The notes: generated from the sequence alone by a model not told the origin. A stretch of 64,000 bases of DNA from Flavobacterium piscis (GCF_001686925.1 NZ_LVEN01000050.1:1-64000); one strand, 5' to 3'. Positions 8,970 through 20,012 are shown, numbered from the stretch's first letter. A program made the numbers and translations.

Positions 8970-11261
8970 ATGAACAAAGAGAGTAAAAGAAGAGAAGCGT
9001 TACTGTATCACTCAGAACCAACTCCAGGAAAAATTCAGGTAGTTCCAACAAAAAAATACGCAACCCAAAGAGACTTGTCTTTGGCTTATTCGCCGGGAGT
9101 TGCAGAACCATGTTTAGAAATTGCAGCAAACGTAGACGATGTTTACAAATATACAGCAAAAGGAAATTTAGTTGCCGTTATCTCAAACGGTACAGCTGTT
9201 TTAGGACTTGGGGATATTGGCCCGGAAGCTTCTAAACCAGTAATGGAAGGAAAAGGATTGTTGTTTAAAATATTTTCTGATATCGACGTTTTTGATATTG
9301 AAATCGGAACAAAAGATATCGAAGAATTTATTCAGACCGTAAAAAATATTGCTCCAACTTTTGGAGGAATTAATCTTGAAGATATCAAAGCACCGGAATC
9401 TTTCGAAATCGAAAGAAGATTGGTAGAAGAATTGGATATTCCTGTAATGCATGATGATCAGCACGGTACAGCAATTATCTCCTCGGCAGCTTTAATCAAT
9501 GCACTTGAATTAGCAGGAAAAAAAGCCGAAGACGTAAAAATGGTAGTTTCCGGAGCAGGTTCAGCAGCGATCGCTTGTACAGATTTATATGTATTGCTAG
9601 GCGTAAAAGTCGAAAATATACAAATGTTTAATAGTAAAGGACTTTTAACAAAAGACAATCCTTCATTATCAGAACTTCAATTAAAATACGCTGTTGACGG
9701 AGCAAAAATTGAATTAGCAGAAGCTGTAAAAGGTGCAGATGTTTTCATCGGATTATCTTCAGGAGATATTTTGTCGCCTGAAATGTTATTGTCAATGAAA
9801 GACAATCCAATTGTTTTTGCAATGGCAAATCCAAATCCGGAAATCGATTATAACTTAGCCACAGAAACCCGTAAAGATGTTATTATGGCTACAGGGCGTT
9901 CAGATTTTCCTAATCAGGTAAATAACGTTTTAGGTTTTCCATATATCTTTAGAGGAGCATTGGATGTCAGAGCTACTAAAATTAACGAAGCCATGAAAAT
10001 GGCAGCGGTAAAAGCATTAGCGATATTAGCAAAAGAACCAGTTCCAGAGCAGGTAAATGTGGCATATGGGGCAACAAAATTAGGTTTTGGTAGAGATTAT
10101 ATTATCCCTAAACCATTTGATCCACGATTGATTACGATAGTGGCACCTGCTGTTGCAAAAGCAGCGATGGATTCAGGAGTGGCTAAGAACCCTATTACAG
10201 ACTGGGCAGCTTATGAAGAAGTGCTTCGCGAACGTATGGGGAATGATAATAAAATGGTTCGTTTGATTACCAACCGTGCTAAAATGGATCCTAAACGAAT
10301 TGTTTTTGCAGAGGCAGATCAATTAAATGTATTAAAAGCAGCTCAGATTGTTTATGAGGACGGAATTGGTTTTCCAATTTTATTAGGAAATAAAGAAGTA
10401 ATATTAGAGCTTAAAGCAGAATTAGGTTTTGATGCTGAATTAGAGATCATTGATCCTAAAACAAACGAAGAAGAAGCAAGACGAAACAAATTTGCAAATT
10501 CATATTGGGAAACAAGAGAAAGAAGAGGTGTTTCACTACTTGACTCTCAGAAATTTATGCGCGAAAGAAACTATTTTGCAGCAATGATGGTAAATGAAGG
10601 TGAAGCAGATGCATTGGTAACAGGTCATACGAGAAGTTATCCAAGTGTGGTAAAACCGATGTTGCAGTTAATAGGAAAAGCGCCTGGAGCTTCACTTGTG
10701 GCAACCGCAAATATGATGTTGACTGCTCGTGGTCCTATGTTTTTATCAGATACCGCAATTAACATAAATCCATCAGCAGAAGATTTAATTAATATTGCGA
10801 TTATGACGGCCAAAACAGCTAAAATGTTTGGAGTTGAACCGGTTATTGCAATGGTTTCATTTTCAAACTTTGGTTCTTCACCAAGTCAAAGTGCTTCAAA
10901 AGTGAGAGAAGCAGTAGCCTATTTGCATAAAAATCATCCGGATTTGATTGTTGATGGAGAAATTCAGGCAGATTTTGCATTAAATCAGGAAATGCTGGCA
11001 GAAAAATTTCCTTTCTCTAAATTAGCAGGTAAAAAAGTAAACACTTTGATTTTTCCTAATTTAGAATCGGCTAATATTACCTATAAATTGCTGAAAGAGT
11101 TGAATAAAGTAAACTCAATTGGACCAATTATGATGGGAATGGGCAAACCAGTCCACATTTTTCAATTAGGAGCAAGTGTCGAAGAAATGGTAAATATGGC
11201 AGCAATAGCGGTAATTGACGCTCAGGAAAAAGAAAATAAAAAAAATAAATTAGCGAAATAG
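8970..11261 (+). CDS. maeB: NADP-dependent malic enzyme with phosphotransacetylase-like C-terminal domain
   Basis: This 763-residue cytosolic enzyme would convert malate to pyruvate and CO2 with NADP. The N-terminal ~420 residues hold the malic enzyme signatures YSPGVAEPC, GLGDIGPEASKPVMEGK, the metal/substrate loop MHDDQHGTAI and the dinucleotide-binding GAGSAAIA. Residues ~430-750 form a PTA/PTB-like domain (VTGHTRSYPSVVKP, ALNQEM), which is usually regulatory and non-catalytic in MaeB. The length matches the long bacterial MaeB class (about 760). It sits alone between a terminator and the ruvA promoter. Confidence 0.96.
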   Translation: MNKESKRREALLYHSEPTPGKIQVVPTKKYATQRDLSLAYSPGVAEPCLEIAANVDDVYKYTAKGNLVAVISNGTAVLGLGDIGPEASKPVMEGKGLLFKIFSDIDVFDIEIGTKDIEEFIQTVKNIAPTFGGINLEDIKAPESFEIERRLVEELDIPVMHDDQHGTAIISSAALINALELAGKKAEDVKMVVSGAGSAAIACTDLYVLLGVKVENIQMFNSKGLLTKDNPSLSELQLKYAVDGAKIELAEAVKGADVFIGLSSGDILSPEMLLSMKDNPIVFAMANPNPEIDYNLATETRKDVIMATGRSDFPNQVNNVLGFPYIFRGALDVRATKINEAMKMAAVKALAILAKEPVPEQVNVAYGATKLGFGRDYIIPKPFDPRLITIVAPAVAKAAMDSGVAKNPITDWAAYEEVLRERMGNDNKMVRLITNRAKMDPKRIVFAEADQLNVLKAAQIVYEDGIGFPILLGNKEVILELKAELGFDAELEIIDPKTNEEEARRNKFANSYWETRERRGVSLLDSQKFMRERNYFAAMMVNEGEADALVTGHTRSYPSVVKPMLQLIGKAPGASLVATANMMLTARGPMFLSDTAININPSAEDLINIAIMTAKTAKMFGVEPVIAMVSFSNFGSSPSQSASKVREAVAYLHKNHPDLIVDGEIQADFALNQEMLAEKFPFSKLAGKKVNTLIFPNLESANITYKLLKELNKVNSIGPIMMGMGKPVHIFQLGASVEEMVNMAAIAVIDAQEKENKKNKLAK

Positions 11262-11286
11262 TATAAAAAATAAGGATCGAATAATA

Positions 11287-11320
11287 TTGTCGTATTTTTA
11301 TTGCATTTTTATTATATTTG
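11287..11320 (+). promoter_or_regulatory. promoter of ruvA-sprA
   Basis: TTG at 11287-11289, a 23-bp spacer, then TATATTTG at 11313-11320 (perfect TAnnTTTG). The TTG inside the -10 box is in frame with ruvA and can be mistaken for its start codon. Confidence 0.6.
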
Positions 11321-11338
11321 ACCCTAATAAATTATACT

Positions 11339-11920
11339 ATGATAGCACATTTACAGGGGAAATTAGTGGAGAAAAATCCTACCGAGGTCGTAATTGATTG
11401 TGGAGGTGTTGGGTATCAGGTTAATATATCCTTACATACCTTTTCATTAATTCCTAATGTAGAAAATATAAAACTGTATACGCATCTTCAAATTAAAGAA
11501 GATGCGCATACTTTATTTGGTTTTGTAGAGAAATCGGAGAGAGAAATATTCAGAATGTTATTGTCTGTTTCCGGAATAGGAGCCAACATTGCAAGAACAA
11601 TGTTATCCTCAATTGAGCCAAGGCAAATTATTAACGCAATCGCCTCTGGAGATGTTGTTACAATACAGTCAATAAAAGGTATTGGAAACAAAACAGCACA
11701 AAGAGTTATCCTTGATTTAAAGGAAAAAGTGTTAAAGTTGTATGATTTAGATGAAGTTTCAGTGGTTCAAAACAATACAAATCGAGATGAAGCGTTATCT
11801 GCTTTGGAAGTTTTAGGATTTGTTAGAAAAACTTCAGAAAAAGTAGTAGAGAAAATTGTAAAAGAAGACCCGGAAGCTACTGTAGAGACAATCATTAAGA
11901 GAGCTTTAAAAAGCCTTTAA
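11339..11920 (+). CDS. ruvA: Holliday junction branch-migration subunit RuvA
   Basis: This 193-residue protein binds Holliday junctions and loads the RuvB motor during recombinational repair. The N-terminal OB fold is MIAHLQGKLVEKNPTEVVID. Two helix-hairpin-helix motifs follow (LLSVSGIGANIARTML and IQSIKGIGNKTAQRVILDLK). A small C-terminal domain (EALSALEVLGF) contacts RuvB. I start at ATG 11339 because it gives the canonical MIAHLQG; the frame extends upstream to a TTG at 11318 that belongs to the -10 promoter box. It is 24 bp from sprA and probably co-transcribed. Confidence 0.96.
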   Translation: MIAHLQGKLVEKNPTEVVIDCGGVGYQVNISLHTFSLIPNVENIKLYTHLQIKEDAHTLFGFVEKSEREIFRMLLSVSGIGANIARTMLSSIEPRQIINAIASGDVVTIQSIKGIGNKTAQRVILDLKEKVLKLYDLDEVSVVQNNTNRDEALSALEVLGFVRKTSEKVVEKIVKEDPEATVETIIKRALKSL

Positions 11921-11944
11921 ATTCTATTTATATAAACGAATTGT

Positions 11945-14900
11945 ATGCGTAAAATTTGTATTTTTTTACTGTTTTTGTCTTGCTGTAATGTTTTGCGTGC
12001 GCAAGTAAATCCAGCGGTTAAAGATACAACGAAAACTCAATTCTCTGTTGGTAAAATCGAACTGCAAGATCCACCAAGTGTAATCTCAGCCTATAAATAC
12101 GATCCAATTACTGATCGCTATATTTATACCAACTCAGTTGATGGCTTTTCAATCAATTACCCTATTATATTAACTCCAAAGGAATACGAAGACTTGGTTC
12201 TTAAAGAATCCAGAAGAGATTACTTTAGAAAAAAAGCAGATGCAATTGATGGCAAAAAGGCCGGAAGTGAAGCTGCGAAAAAAGATCTATTACCTCGATA
12301 TTACATTAATTCCAGTCTTTTTGAAAGCGTTTTTGGTAGCAATACAATCGATGTAAAGCCCACAGGATCAGTAGAAATGGATTTGGGTGTTCGATACACC
12401 AAACAAGATAATCCTTCTTTTTCTCCAAGAAACAGATCAAGTCTTACTTTTGATTTTGATCAGAGAATCAGCATGAGCTTAATGGGGAAAGTAGGAACCA
12501 GATTAGAGGTAAATGCCAATTATGATACTCAGTCTACATTTGCTTTTCAAAATTTGTTTAAACTGGCTTATACACCCGATGAAGATGATATTATTCAAAA
12601 AGTAGAAGTAGGTAACGTGAGTATGCCATTAAATAGCACACTGATTCGTGGCGCCCAAAGTTTGTTTGGGGTTAAGACACAGCTGCAATTTGGTAAGACA
12701 ACCGTAACGGGTGTTTTCTCAGAACAGAAGTCACAAACAAAGAGTATAGTTGCAGAAGGTGGCGGAACAGTGCAAAACTTCGATTTATATGCTTTGGACT
12801 ACGATAATGACAGGCACTTTTTCTTATCACAATATTTTAGAAACAAATACGACGCTTCTTTACTAAAATATCCATTTATCGACAGCCGTGTCCAGATTAC
12901 AAGAATAGAGGTTTGGGTGACCAATAAACAAAACAGAGTAAGCACAAACAACAATAACTTAAGAAATATTATAGCACTTCAGGATTTAGGTGAAGGGCAA
13001 ATGACGGGTATTCCTGATAATGAAATTGTTGTAGTAACTCCTACAACGGGCTTTTTTAATAATCCTATAGATTCACCAACAGATAATAGAAATAACAAAT
13101 ACGATCCGGCGACAATTGGTCAGCCAGGTGCTTTTTTAAATTCGAATATTAGAGAAATTGTAACAGCAAAATCCGGATTCAATAACGCTAATACAAGTGA
13201 AGCTACAGATTATTCTGTACTTGAAAATGCCAGAAAGTTAACAACAAACGAATTTACTTTTAATGCACAATTAGGATACATCTCTTTGCAACAACGTCTT
13301 GCAAATGATGAAATCCTTGCTGTAGCCTTCGAATATACCATAGGAGGAAAAGTGTATCAGGTTGGGGAATTTGGTAGTGATGGAGTTGACGGAACTGTAG
13401 TAACAGGAAACAACAATGCAAATCAGGCCATTATTACACAAAGTTTGGTTTTAAAAATGCTGAAAAGTAATTTGACAAATGTTCAAAATCCGGTTTGGAA
13501 CCTGATGATGAAAAACGTGTATCAAATTCCACAGGCTTATCAAATCAAACAAGATGATTTTAGATTAAACATACTTTATACAGATCCTTCTCCAATAAAT
13601 TATATAACGCCTGTTCAGGGAAGTACTTTTCCAACCAACCCAACAGCAGATAACAAAGTCGATCAGACACCATTACTAAATGTCTTCAACTTAGATCGAT
13701 TAAACTATAATAACGATCCGCAGACAGGCGGAGATGGTTTCTTTGATTACATTCCAGGCGTAACAGTAGACGTACAAAACGGACGAATTATTTTTACCAC
13801 CAAAGAGCCGTTTGGAGAACTTATATTTAAAAAATTGCAAAACGCAGGATCTGGCGAGAGTTATAATGATCCTACTACATACAACGCAAATCAACAGAAA
13901 TACGTGTTTAGAAACATGTATAAAAACACACAATCCGGAGCTTTACAAGACAGTGATAAAAATAAATTCCTTTTAAGAGGAAAATACAAATCATCAGGAA
14001 GCAATGGTATTCCAATTGGTGCGTTTAACGTTCCTCAAGGTTCTGTGGTCGTAATGGCTGCAGGAAGAAGATTGGTGGAAGGTATAGATTACAGTGTGGA
14101 TTATCAATTGGGCCGCGTTCAGATATTAGACCCATCCCTTCAGGCATCTAATACGCCAATTGAAGTATCCCTAGAAAACAATTCGATCTTTGGGCAACAA
14201 ACCAGAAGATTTATGGGATTCAACGTCGAACATAAAATTTCTGAGAATTTTGTTATCGGGGGAACCTATTTAAAAATGACAGAAAGACCATTTACTCAAA
14301 AATCGAGTTATGGACAGGAATCTGTAAACAATACCATTTTTGGATTTAATGGAAATTATTCTACTGAAGTTCCTTTTTTAACCCGATTAGTAAATAAATT
14401 ACCAAACATTGATACTGATGTTCCATCGAATCTTTCGATACGAGGAGAAGTAGCTTTTTTAAGACCAGATGCACCAAAAGCAAGTGATTTTGAAGGAGAA
14501 GCAACAATTTATGTAGATGATTTCGAAGGCTCACAATCGACAATCGATATGCGTTCTGCATATGCCTGGAGTTTAGCTTCGACACCTTTTGTAAATTCTA
14601 TAAACGACAATACCTTCAATGCAAGTTCTAGCGCTTTAGATTACGGTTTTAAACGTGCAAAATTATCATGGTATACCATTGATCCTATTTTTTATTCCTC
14701 AAAACCATCTGGTATCTCAAATGATGATTTGTCATTAAATACAACAAGACGTGTTTACAGCAGAGAATTGTATCCAAATACAGATATTGCTCAGGGACAA
14801 ATTCAGGTAATCAATACACTTGACTTAACGTATTATCCATCTGATAGAGGACCTTACAATAACAACCCAAATTTTGGTACAAGCCCTGCAAGTTCAAATT

Positions 14901-17900
14901 TTGGAGGAATTATGCGAGCTTTAAATTCAACGAATTTTGAACAAGGAAATGTCGAGTATATTCAGTTTTGGGTTTTAGATCCATATGTTGGAAATGCAGA
15001 AGCACCAGCTAGTAATTCAGGAAAAATCTATTTTAACTTAGGTGAAATTTCTGAAGATGTACTAAAAGACGGAAGAAAACAATATGAGAATGGTTTAGGT
15101 CCAGGTCAGATTATGGTAAATCCACGACCACTCTGGGGAGATGTTCCTGCATCACAATCATTAATTTATGCGTTTGATACCAATGCTGAAAATCGTAGAA
15201 ATCAGGATATTGGATTAGATGGTTTGCCAAGTTCAAGAGAGGGAGAGGTTTATACCAATTATGCAGGAGAAGCAGATCCGGCGGCAGATGATTATACCTA
15301 TTACTTAAATACTGAAGGAGGAGTTCTTGAGCGTTATAAAAATTATAATGGCACCGAAGGTAATTCAGCAGTAAGTATAGACGATCCAAATAGAGGGGCA
15401 ACAACGTTGCCTGATGTTGAGGATATTAATCGTGATAATACAATGAGCACGATCAATGCGTATTACGAATATAGTATCGATTTGAAACCCGGGATGCAAG
15501 TGGGACAAAATTATATTACAGATATTCGTGATGTAAGTAATGTCGAATTGCCAAACGGATCAACAACAACAGCAAGATGGATTCAGTTTAAAATTCCGGT
15601 TGCTCAGCCACAAAATACAATTGGTAATATTACAGATTTCAGGTCTATTCGATTCATGCGTATGTTTATGACTGGTTTTAGCAGTCAGATGACCGTTCGT
15701 TTTGGAGCTTTAGATTTAGTAAGAGGTGAGTGGAGAAGATATACTGGGACATTAGATGCAAATGATACGGACCCAACTAATGATGGTACTGAATTTGACG
15801 TTTCAGCAGTTAATATTCAGGAAAACGGTACAAAATGTCCTGTAAATTATGTTGTTCCTCCAGGAGTTCAGAGAGAGCAATTATACAATAACAACACTAT
15901 TATCAATCAAAACGAACAAGCGTTGGCGTTGCGTGTTGGTGGTTCGGGTTTACAATATCAGGATTCAAGAGCAGTTTTTAAAAATGTAAGTGTTGACATG
16001 CGTCAGTATAAAAAATTAAAAATGTTTTTACATGCTGAATCTTTACCTAACGAAAATACATTGGAAGATAACGAAATGATTGGTTTCATTCGTTTTGGAA
16101 ATGACTTTACACAAAACTTTTATCAAGTCGAAATTCCGTTGAAAGTAACCAGAACCGGAGGATCTTGTGCTATAAGTCCTGATCAGGTATGGCTTGAAGA
16201 TAACAATATTGACTTAGCACTTGAATTATTGACCAGAATGAAAATTAAGGCTATGTCTATTGATATTAATTCAGGTAAAAGAGATATTAATGGGATATAT
16301 TATCCTGATAATGATCCGGATGCTGCAGGCGGAGATGGAGATGGCAAACTTACATTGGGTATAAAAGGAAACCCTAATTTTGGTTTGGTTCGAAATTTAA
16401 TGGTGGGTGTCAAGAGCAAAACAGATCATAAAGGTCTAAAAGGAGAAGTATGGTTTAATGAACTTCGCTTAGCTGATTTGGAGAATAAAGGCGGAATGGC
16501 TGCAATATTGAATATTGATACCAATATGGCCGATTTTGCGACAGTTTCTGCTACAGGTAAAAAGAGCACGATTGGTTTTGGATCTTTAGAACAAGGTGCA
16601 AATGAAAGAGATCGTGAAGATATCCAGCAATATAATATTGTAACCAATATCAATTTAGGTAAATTATTACCTCCTAAATGGGGAATAAACCTTCCTTTTA
16701 ATTATGCTATCGGAGAAGAAGTAATTACACCGGAATATGATCCGTTTAATCAGGATATAAAGTTAGATCAGTTATTAAGAGAAACTACTGATGCGGCAGA
16801 AAGAGAAAATATCAGAACCCGTGCGGTAGATTACACAAAACGAAGAAGCATCAATTTTATTGGAGTTAGAAAAGACAGGGCGCCGGAGCAAAAACCACAT
16901 GTTTATGATGTTGAAAATTTTACATTCTCGCAATCATATAATCAGGTAGAGCGTCATGATTATGAAGTAGAAAGTTATCTTGATGAGCAATCGAATACAG
17001 CTGTAAATTATGCTTATACTTTTCAGCCAAAAGAAATAGTGCCTTTCAAGCAAACTAAATTCATGAAAAAAAGTGAATATTGGAAATTGTTAAGTGATTT
17101 TAATTTTAATTACCTTCCTTCTAATGTCTCTTTTAATACCAATATTTTAAGACAAAGTAACCGTCAGCAGTTTAGAGAAGTCGAAGTGCAGGGAATTGGT
17201 CTTGATCCTTTGTTCAGAAGAAATTTTGCCTTTAATTATCAATATGGTTTTGGTTATAATTTGACAAAATCATTAAAATTAAATTATACCGCGGCATCGA
17301 ATAATATAGTGAGAAACTTTTTAAATGATGATAACACCCCAAAAGAAGATTTTAATATTTGGGATGATTATCTGGATATTGGAACTCCGAATCAGCACTT
17401 ACAGCAATTAGTGCTGAATTATGAAATTCCTATTAATAAAATTCCGGTTTTTAGTTTCGTAAAAGCATCTTATTCTTATACGGCTGATTATAACTGGCAG
17501 CGCTCTTCTACTGCATTTTCTGAATATGAGGAGCAAAATCCTGATGGATCATTCTCTACTTATAATTTAGGAAATACAATTCAAAATGCGAATTCAAATA
17601 CGCTTACGACAACTTTAAGCATGAATACGTTATACAAATATTTGGGATTAACGCCAGGATCAAAATCAGCTGCAAAACCAAAACCGGCAGCGCCGCCAAA
17701 ACCGGGAGAGAAAATTGTAAATACGGCAAAACCAGTAACAAGCAGCAGTCCGTTTTATGATGGTATGATTGGTATTTTGACCAGTATAAAAAATATTCAG
17801 GTTAACTACACTAAAAATAGCGGTACCGTTTTACCGGGTTATACGCCGGGCGTAGGTTTCTTTGGGACATCACGACCAACTTTAGGATTTATTTTTGGAA

Positions 17901-19159
17901 GCCAGGATGATGTGCGTTATGAAGCTGCAAAAAGAGGCTGGCTGACCGATTATCAGGATTTTAATCAAAGTTTTACACAGGTAACTAATAAGCTTTTAAA
18001 AGTTACAGCGAATATCGATTTACTGCCGGATTTAAAAGTTGATTTGGCTATGGATCGTGCTTATTCTGAAAATACATCGGAGCAATATAGTGTTATCGAC
18101 GGAAATTATACACCACTATCGCCTTATACATACGGAATGTTCTCGATTTCTACTGTATTAATTAAAACCGCATTTTCGACAAGTAGTGCAACTGAATCTT
18201 CAGCTTTTGATGATTTTAGACAGAACCGTTTAGTGATAGCAAACCGTTTGGCAGAAGAACGCTATGGTGCCGGAACAGTAATTCCAAGATATGGAGATGC
18301 CAATAATACTATTACGGATGAAACAGATCCTAATTATAAAATCTATGCTTCCAATCAAGGATATCCTATAGGGTTTACAAAAAGTAATCAGGCTGTTTTG
18401 CTACCCGCATTTTTAGCAGCTTATTCAGGAGGTGATGCTTCAAATAGCTCAACTAGTATTTTTAAAAATTTCCCTATTCCAAACTGGAGTGTGAAATATA
18501 ATGGTTTAATGCGTTATAAATATTTTAAAGATAAGTTTAAGCGTTTTTCATTACAGCACAATTACCGTGCATCCTATACGATAAACCAGTTTAGGTCTAA
18601 TTTTGATTATACCGAAAAACCGGACGGGCAAGATGTTAATACCAATTTCTTTAATAAAACCATCATGTCCAATGTCAATTTGGTAGAGCAGTTTAGTCCG
18701 CTTATCAGGGTAGATTTTGAGCTGAAAAGTTCGTTAAGAATCCTTACTGAAATTAAAAAAGACAGAGCTTTATCAATGAGTTTTGATAATAATTTATTGA
18801 CAGAAGTAAAAGGTATGGAGTATATCGTTGGGATGGGATATCGTTTTAAAGATGTTATTTTCTCATCAAGACTTGCTGACAGCCCAACCGGAATTATCAA
18901 AAGTGACATTAATATCAAGGCAGATTTTTCGCTTAGAAAAAATGAAACACTGGTACGTTATTTAGATTATGACAACAATCAATTGGCGGCAGGGCAGAAT
19001 ATATGGGCACTAAAACTTACTGCAGATTATTCGTTCAGTAAAAACCTTACTGCAATATTCTATTACGATCATTCGTTCTCAAAAGCAGTAATTTCTACGT
19101 CATTTCCTTTAACGAACATTAGATCAGGGTTTACACTTCGATATAATTTCGGAAATTAA
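11945..19159 (+). CDS. sprA: type IX secretion system outer-membrane translocon SprA
   Basis: This 2404-residue protein has a signal peptide ending at VLRAQ and matches the very long SprA/Sov family. SprA forms the 36-strand outer-membrane barrel through which T9SS substrates, including gliding adhesins and CTD enzymes, cross. The sequence shows the family pattern of alternating aromatic beta-strand segments to the end (...SGFTLRYNFGN) and a Pro/Lys-rich low-complexity stretch at about 1905-1930 (AAKPKPAAPPKPGEK). Size, composition and its position with ruvA, gcvH and remB support the call. Loss of sprA is known to block secretion and gliding in F. johnsoniae. Confidence 0.95.
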   Translation: MRKICIFLLFLSCCNVLRAQVNPAVKDTTKTQFSVGKIELQDPPSVISAYKYDPITDRYIYTNSVDGFSINYPIILTPKEYEDLVLKESRRDYFRKKADAIDGKKAGSEAAKKDLLPRYYINSSLFESVFGSNTIDVKPTGSVEMDLGVRYTKQDNPSFSPRNRSSLTFDFDQRISMSLMGKVGTRLEVNANYDTQSTFAFQNLFKLAYTPDEDDIIQKVEVGNVSMPLNSTLIRGAQSLFGVKTQLQFGKTTVTGVFSEQKSQTKSIVAEGGGTVQNFDLYALDYDNDRHFFLSQYFRNKYDASLLKYPFIDSRVQITRIEVWVTNKQNRVSTNNNNLRNIIALQDLGEGQMTGIPDNEIVVVTPTTGFFNNPIDSPTDNRNNKYDPATIGQPGAFLNSNIREIVTAKSGFNNANTSEATDYSVLENARKLTTNEFTFNAQLGYISLQQRLANDEILAVAFEYTIGGKVYQVGEFGSDGVDGTVVTGNNNANQAIITQSLVLKMLKSNLTNVQNPVWNLMMKNVYQIPQAYQIKQDDFRLNILYTDPSPINYITPVQGSTFPTNPTADNKVDQTPLLNVFNLDRLNYNNDPQTGGDGFFDYIPGVTVDVQNGRIIFTTKEPFGELIFKKLQNAGSGESYNDPTTYNANQQKYVFRNMYKNTQSGALQDSDKNKFLLRGKYKSSGSNGIPIGAFNVPQGSVVVMAAGRRLVEGIDYSVDYQLGRVQILDPSLQASNTPIEVSLENNSIFGQQTRRFMGFNVEHKISENFVIGGTYLKMTERPFTQKSSYGQESVNNTIFGFNGNYSTEVPFLTRLVNKLPNIDTDVPSNLSIRGEVAFLRPDAPKASDFEGEATIYVDDFEGSQSTIDMRSAYAWSLASTPFVNSINDNTFNASSSALDYGFKRAKLSWYTIDPIFYSSKPSGISNDDLSLNTTRRVYSRELYPNTDIAQGQIQVINTLDLTYYPSDRGPYNNNPNFGTSPASSNFGGIMRALNSTNFEQGNVEYIQFWVLDPYVGNAEAPASNSGKIYFNLGEISEDVLKDGRKQYENGLGPGQIMVNPRPLWGDVPASQSLIYAFDTNAENRRNQDIGLDGLPSSREGEVYTNYAGEADPAADDYTYYLNTEGGVLERYKNYNGTEGNSAVSIDDPNRGATTLPDVEDINRDNTMSTINAYYEYSIDLKPGMQVGQNYITDIRDVSNVELPNGSTTTARWIQFKIPVAQPQNTIGNITDFRSIRFMRMFMTGFSSQMTVRFGALDLVRGEWRRYTGTLDANDTDPTNDGTEFDVSAVNIQENGTKCPVNYVVPPGVQREQLYNNNTIINQNEQALALRVGGSGLQYQDSRAVFKNVSVDMRQYKKLKMFLHAESLPNENTLEDNEMIGFIRFGNDFTQNFYQVEIPLKVTRTGGSCAISPDQVWLEDNNIDLALELLTRMKIKAMSIDINSGKRDINGIYYPDNDPDAAGGDGDGKLTLGIKGNPNFGLVRNLMVGVKSKTDHKGLKGEVWFNELRLADLENKGGMAAILNIDTNMADFATVSATGKKSTIGFGSLEQGANERDREDIQQYNIVTNINLGKLLPPKWGINLPFNYAIGEEVITPEYDPFNQDIKLDQLLRETTDAAERENIRTRAVDYTKRRSINFIGVRKDRAPEQKPHVYDVENFTFSQSYNQVERHDYEVESYLDEQSNTAVNYAYTFQPKEIVPFKQTKFMKKSEYWKLLSDFNFNYLPSNVSFNTNILRQSNRQQFREVEVQGIGLDPLFRRNFAFNYQYGFGYNLTKSLKLNYTAASNNIVRNFLNDDNTPKEDFNIWDDYLDIGTPNQHLQQLVLNYEIPINKIPVFSFVKASYSYTADYNWQRSSTAFSEYEEQNPDGSFSTYNLGNTIQNANSNTLTTTLSMNTLYKYLGLTPGSKSAAKPKPAAPPKPGEKIVNTAKPVTSSSPFYDGMIGILTSIKNIQVNYTKNSGTVLPGYTPGVGFFGTSRPTLGFIFGSQDDVRYEAAKRGWLTDYQDFNQSFTQVTNKLLKVTANIDLLPDLKVDLAMDRAYSENTSEQYSVIDGNYTPLSPYTYGMFSISTVLIKTAFSTSSATESSAFDDFRQNRLVIANRLAEERYGAGTVIPRYGDANNTITDETDPNYKIYASNQGYPIGFTKSNQAVLLPAFLAAYSGGDASNSSTSIFKNFPIPNWSVKYNGLMRYKYFKDKFKRFSLQHNYRASYTINQFRSNFDYTEKPDGQDVNTNFFNKTIMSNVNLVEQFSPLIRVDFELKSSLRILTEIKKDRALSMSFDNNLLTEVKGMEYIVGMGYRFKDVIFSSRLADSPTGIIKSDINIKADFSLRKNETLVRYLDYDNNQLAAGQNIWALKLTADYSFSKNLTAIFYYDHSFSKAVISTSFPLTNIRSGFTLRYNFGN

Positions 19160-19197
19160 TTTTTTAGTTTCTAAACCGGATTTCATTAGAAGATTAT

Positions 19198-19205
19198 TAC
19201 ATTTG
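19198..19205 (+). promoter_or_regulatory. -10 box of gcvH-vanZ
   Basis: TACATTTG is a perfect TAnnTTTG match, 40 bp before the gcvH ATG and just after sprA, so gcvH can be transcribed independently. Confidence 0.5.
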
Positions 19206-19245
19206 TGGCTTAATTATTAAATTATCAATTTTCAAACATAGTATT

Positions 19246-19626
19246 ATGAGCATACCAGCAAATTTAAAGTACACAAAAGATCACGAATGGGTAAGCATCG
19301 AAGGAGATGTTGCAACTGTAGGAATTACTCATTTTGCACAAAAAGAGTTAGGAGATATCGTGTATGTTGAAGTAGAAACTTTAGATCAGACCCTTGATAA
19401 AGATGAGGTTTTTGGAACAGTTGAAGCTGTAAAAACAGTATCTGATTTATTTTTACCTTTAACAGGAGAAATTATTGCTTTTAATGACAGTCTTGAGAGT
19501 GCTCCGGAAACAGTAAACTCTGATCCTTACGGAGCTGGATGGATGATTAAAATAAAAATTGCTGATGCATCAGAAATAGATTCATTATTATCTGACGAAG
19601 CTTACAAACAACTTATCGGTGCCTAA
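19246..19626 (+). CDS. gcvH: glycine cleavage system H protein
   Basis: This 126-residue lipoyl carrier shuttles the aminomethyl group between the P, T and L proteins of glycine cleavage. The lipoylation site is Lys63 in VEAVKTVSD, and the fold is visible from YTKDHEWV through GITHFAQKELGDIVYVE to DPYGAGWMIKI. Length and motifs are canonical. The other gcv genes are not in the window. Its 3' end overlaps vanZ by 8 bp. Confidence 0.97.
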   Translation: MSIPANLKYTKDHEWVSIEGDVATVGITHFAQKELGDIVYVEVETLDQTLDKDEVFGTVEAVKTVSDLFLPLTGEIIAFNDSLESAPETVNSDPYGAGWMIKIKIADASEIDSLLSDEAYKQLIGA

Positions 19627-20002
19627 ACAATTCCTGTTGCTCTGGGCAATATTATGCTCAGGTATTATTACTTATTTTTGTTTAACGGATTCAAGTAATA
19701 TTCCTGCTGTAAGTTTCCCGAGTATAGATAAAATTGTACATTTTTGTTTTCATTTTGGATTTACAATATCATGGATTATGTTCTTCAAAAAAGAACTTAA
19801 AGGTAAAGCTCCTGATGATTATAAAGCTTATCTGATTTCGTTTATATTTTCTGTTTTTTTTGGAATTACAATCGAAATCCTGCAAGGTGTTTTTACAGTC
19901 ACAAGAGCGTCTGACGTAACTGATGTTTTAGCAAATGCACTTGGAGCTGTAGTTGGAGTTTTTACTGCAATAGCTTTCAAAAAGCAAATCGATAAAATAT
20001 AA
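19619..20002 (+). CDS. VanZ-like small membrane protein
   Basis: This 127-residue protein has about four hydrophobic segments and the VanZ-like signature of an early D-K-hydrophobic-H-F stretch (IDKIVHFCFHFGFT), ending with DVTDVLANALGAVVG. The start is a GTG at 19619 that overlaps the end of gcvH by 8 bp, suggesting translational coupling. VanZ itself confers low-level teicoplanin resistance, but most family members are of unknown function. It is followed by a terminator. Confidence 0.85.
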   Translation: MPKQFLLLWAILCSGIITYFCLTDSSNIPAVSFPSIDKIVHFCFHFGFTISWIMFFKKELKGKAPDDYKAYLISFIFSVFFGITIEILQGVFTVTRASDVTDVLANALGAVVGVFTAIAFKKQIDKI

Positions 20003-20012
20003 GAATATAATT